DNA from: JBAYVY01 sp041674345
GTDB lineage: Bacteria; Planctomycetota; Phycisphaerae; Phycisphaerales; Zrk34
DNA: 6,868 nucleotides
Assembly (NCBI GenBank): GCA_041674345.1
Contig: JBAYVY010000198.1
Span: forward strand, 1-6,868
Direction of reading: 5' to 3'
A program made the translations under genes and the position numbers. Below the pieces are notes generated by a model. That model was not told the DNA's origin and made no database searches. It was given only the letters and a program-made list of their open reading frames with translations. This document shows positions 5,098-6,868 of this stretch, one piece after another. Each line of letters starts with the position of its first letter. The first letter of the stretch is position 1.

Positions 5098-6350
5098 TAC
5101 CGTGTTCCCTTCTTGGTGGGAGCGCCCGCATTCACCAAAGGATCTCCAACTCCCAGATGTCCCTCGGTCCATAAATGCCCCATCGTCGCTCCAGCTTTTA
5201 CGAACTCCGAAATGCCTTGGATATCCAGTACATGTTTGACTTGGCTGTAACCACGATCATCTCGGTAGATAACACGAACTTCTTCCGGCTTCACACTGTT
5301 GAGAAAAAATGGCGAGTGCGTCGTTACCAAAAGTTGTGATCGTTCCGACGCTTCTCTGCATTCCTCGGCAAGTTCGGGAAGTAGCCGCGGGTGTAGGAAA
5401 TTCTCGGGTTCTTCCACTCCAATAAAGTGAGGTGGATCAGGGTCCATTAACACCACAAGATAGGAAAGCATCTTGAGTGTTCCATCTGAAACGTATCGAG
5501 ACATCACGGGTCGTTCAAACGGTGCGTCCTTAATCTGAAGCAATAAACGACCGTCTGTCATGGGCTCCGCGTCAACCCGCTCCAGACGCGGAACACGGCA
5601 CCGCAGAGTTTGAAAAATTTGCTCCAATCGCTCCGGGTGTTGTTCTTTGAGATATTGGATAACGTTTGGCAGATTATCCCCGGTCTTGCTCAATCGCTCC
5701 TGCGGTCCAGCTTCGGGTTGGCTGCGGGTATCTTCAATCGAAAGGTAGGATACATACCAATCAGTAATGAACTCCCGTAGTGCCGCCACGCGCGGATGCT
5801 CCGCAAATTGCCCTAAGGTATTGACGGCGATTAAATCCGAGGAACGTAGTGGCACATCGACGCGTTGGTCCTGTTCATCCGGCATTTCGCCACTGATGGC
5901 GCTGCCTTGCCCTTCCTTATAGTTTAGAAACCGAAAAGGTTTTCCGTATTGCCCGCGCCTCCATTGAAGCCACTCTTCCGCCACATACGGACCTTTGCCG
6001 CCCTCGTGGATGGCTAAGTGATATGTGATTATGGGCTGCCTGGGCTGCTCTCTGTATTTGATCTCAATGACAACCGGCCCATCCTGCCCTCGCGTTTTCA
6101 ACTCGCGTGCCCGTCCACGGCGATCCCACGCATGACGCAAACCATATTGAAAACACTCCGACAGAAAATTGAATACATCAAACACCGTCGATTTGCCGCT
6201 GCCATTGGGGCCTAACAAAACCATCAGCGGCGTAATGTCCCTGAATTCCACATCTTGAAGCACACGATAATTTTGAACACGAAGGTATTCAATCCTCGCT
6301 GGTGACTTGTTGTCCGAATCGTTTATTTTTGAAATCCGATTTGACGCCAT
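5097..6350 (-). CDS. AAA/SMC-like (AAA_21, COG4637-type) predicted ATPase
   Basis: A 417-residue soluble ATPase. After a polar 18-residue lead comes IEYLRVQNYRVLQDVEF (20-36), the usual first strand of SMC/OLD-type ATPases. Walker A is GPNGSGKST at 47-55. A central 100-280 region carries no recognised domain. The signature-like VSDGTLKMLSYL is at 287-298, Walker B with D-loop is FIGVEEPENFLHP at 309-321 (Glu313/314) and the switch His is in TTHSPFFL (H345). All nucleotide-binding elements are intact. I place the start at ATG 6350 because GAGGA lies eight bases upstream. ATG 6386 (AGGAG only one base away) and GTG 6452 (inside the upstream gene) are less likely. There is no fused TOPRIM domain, unlike one-piece OLD proteins. 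The coupled DUF4276 gene may supply it, which suggests a two-subunit complex. Codons are clearly AT-richer than in trpB or the transporter. Confidence 0.87.
   Translation of the reverse strand: MASNRISKINDSDNKSPARIEYLRVQNYRVLQDVEFRDITPLMVLLGPNGSGKSTVFDVFNFLSECFQYGLRHAWDRRGRARELKTRGQDGPVVIEIKYREQPRQPIITYHLAIHEGGKGPYVAEEWLQWRRGQYGKPFRFLNYKEGQGSAISGEMPDEQDQRVDVPLRSSDLIAVNTLGQFAEHPRVAALREFITDWYVSYLSIEDTRSQPEAGPQERLSKTGDNLPNVIQYLKEQHPERLEQIFQTLRCRVPRLERVDAEPMTDGRLLLQIKDAPFERPVMSRYVSDGTLKMLSYLVVLMDPDPPHFIGVEEPENFLHPRLLPELAEECREASERSQLLVTTHSPFFLNSVKPEEVRVIYRDDRGYSQVKHVLDIQGISEFVKAGATMGHLWTEGHLGVGDPLVNAGAPTKKGTR
5106..5111 (-). promoter_or_regulatory. Ribosome binding site for the DUF4276 gene
   Basis: AAGGGA on the minus strand, inside the 3' end of the ATPase gene, eight bases before ATG 5097. 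It supports the internal start over the longer frame and allows reinitiation after the ATPase stop. Confidence 0.55.
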
Positions 6351-6358
6351 ATTTGTAG

Positions 6359-6363
6359 TCCTC
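6359..6363 (-). promoter_or_regulatory. Ribosome binding site deciding the ATPase start
   Basis: GAGGA on the minus strand with an 8-base spacer to ATG 6350. This is the best-spaced site among the three candidate starts of this gene. A second purine-rich AGGAG touches the alternative ATG at 6386 but is too close to it. Confidence 0.5.
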
Positions 6364-6409
6364 GGTATCCTATTGCCTAATACCATTCTCCTCTCGAACT
6401 TGCCAATCG

Positions 6410-6706
6410 TTACGCTGCACGCACCGCCTCCGCCAGAATCTGATTCCTCCACTCCGGGCGGATCGCATCGCGCGTCACCAGATCAACCTTCACGCCCAAC
6501 AGTTTCGCCAGTTCGTTTTGCAACGCCACGAACGCGAACAATCCCACGGGTTGATCGAACTCCACCAGCACGTCCACGTCGCTGTCCGCCCGCGCTTCGT
6601 CCCGCGCCACCGAACCGATGAGCGACAACGACCGCACATGGTGGTTCAGCCGCAATTCGGGCAATGCCCGCCGAAGCATCGACATGACCTGATCCCGTTT
6701 CATCAT
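6410..6706 (-). CDS. MNT-type nucleotidyltransferase domain protein (MntA-like)
   Basis: A 97-98 residue protein with the minimal nucleotidyltransferase fold. Counting from the second ATG, GSVARDEARADSDVDVLVEF is at 30-49, with Gly30-Ser31 and metal-binding Asp42 and Asp44. A third Asp (Asp74) lies in VKVDLV, and a hydrophobic helix at 54-70 lies between. This is the complete active-site set of MntA-like proteins, which usually neutralise HEPN (HepT) toxins by AMPylating them. The partner normally lies in the next gene. None is present downstream, where the ATPase starts 59 bp away on the same strand, and nothing is visible upstream to the window end. Starts at 6706 and 6703 are adjacent ATGs; the GTG at 6718 is less likely. 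Codon use is GC-rich, unlike the ATPase. It may be an orphan antitoxin, a remnant, or the first gene of a three-gene module. Confidence 0.86.
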   Translation of the reverse strand: MMKRDQVMSMLRRALPELRLNHHVRSLSLIGSVARDEARADSDVDVLVEFDQPVGLFAFVALQNELAKLLGVKVDLVTRDAIRPEWRNQILAEAVRAA

Positions 6707-6709
6707 TTC

Positions 6710-6715
6710 ATTATA
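6710..6715 (-). promoter_or_regulatory. Possible -10 element directly before the MNT gene
   Basis: A perfect TATAAT on the minus strand ends three bases before ATG 6706. Transcription from it would begin at about the second ATG (6703), giving an almost leaderless message. No convincing -35 is seen 16-18 bp upstream and there is no Shine-Dalgarno, so this could be a chance match. Confidence 0.27.
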
Positions 6716-6718
6716 CAC

Positions 6719-6868
6719 CGGCCCATCGGCCGCGCGTCTGAATCCGCGTAACCGTTCACGGGTTTAAAAACGGCGTTTTTGACCCAAAAACGAGGGTTGC
6801 AAGAGCCAAAATCGACCTTTTTCGTTAGCTTTCATTGGCTGACCCTCATTATTGGCTCAAAAACGGCG
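6719..6868. repeat. Gene-free end region with repeated AAAAACG words and nested inverted repeats
   Basis: No credible gene or tRNA is seen. AAAAACGGCG occurs at 6766-6775 and again at 6859-6868, and AAAAACG also at 6786-6792. AAAAACG-G-CGTTTTT (6766-6780) is a palindrome with a one-base centre. GAGGGT (6792-6797) is complementary to ACCCTC (6842-6847), and GAGCCAA (6803-6809) to TTGGCTC (6852-6858). The block runs off the window end, so its full extent is unknown. Confidence 0.42.

Noticed and set aside
5098..5172. Longer DUF4276 start at 5172
   Set aside because: The extra 25 residues overlap the ATPase C-terminus. ATG 5097 has its own ribosome binding site and begins the conserved first strand.
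6351..6452. N-terminal extension of the ATPase from GTG 6452
   Set aside because: It would overlap the end of the MNT gene. ATG 6350 has a well-spaced GAGGA and precedes the conserved IEYLRVQNYRVL strand.
6766..6780. Intrinsic terminator at the A/T-flanked palindrome
   Set aside because: The two 7-base arms have only a one-base centre and a core of at most two GC pairs, so no stable hairpin loop forms.

Overview
The window looks like a chromosomal segment of a high-GC bacterium, most likely a planctomycete. The main clue is the minus-strand gene at 2614-3054. It resembles a short conserved family reported essentially only from Planctomycetes and Verrucomicrobia (TIGR04138, 'Minf_1886 family'). 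This is recognised by eye from motif and length, not by a search.

Layout: 1-108 is the tail of an unrecognised plus-strand gene. 110-1125 is an exported alpha/beta-hydrolase (esterase-like) gene broken by a one-base frameshift near 790, possibly with a second lesion at its TAA. Two hairpin-forming repeats follow (1228-1352). Next come two minus-strand genes, an AI-2E family membrane transporter (1354-2502) and the Minf_1886-like gene (2614-3054), then a divergent gap. On the plus strand lies trpB (tryptophan synthase beta chain), whose correct start is ATG 3240. A 22-bp convergent gap separates trpB from a minus-strand cluster read right to left. That cluster is a MNT-type nucleotidyltransferase (6410-6706), an AAA/SMC-like ATPase (5097-6350) and a DUF4276 protein with TOPRIM-like acidic motifs (4480-5097). 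The ATPase stop and the DUF4276 start share one base. The last 150 bases hold no gene but contain repeated A-rich words.

Two things stand out. First, the ATPase-DUF4276 pair is AT-richer than its surroundings and has the architecture of split OLD/PARIS-like ATPase-nuclease defence systems. An orphan MNT gene lies just upstream, with no HEPN partner visible. Defence is an inference here, not something the sequence proves. Second, three intergenic gaps carry imperfect tandem repeats with a 7-bp period, each folded as an inverted repeat but each built on a different heptamer. A fourth, less regular hairpin lies beside one of them. They occur in convergent, co-directional and divergent gaps, so a simple terminator role does not explain them.

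The housekeeping genes (trpB, transporter, Minf_1886-like) do not form one pathway. No trpA or other trp gene is visible.
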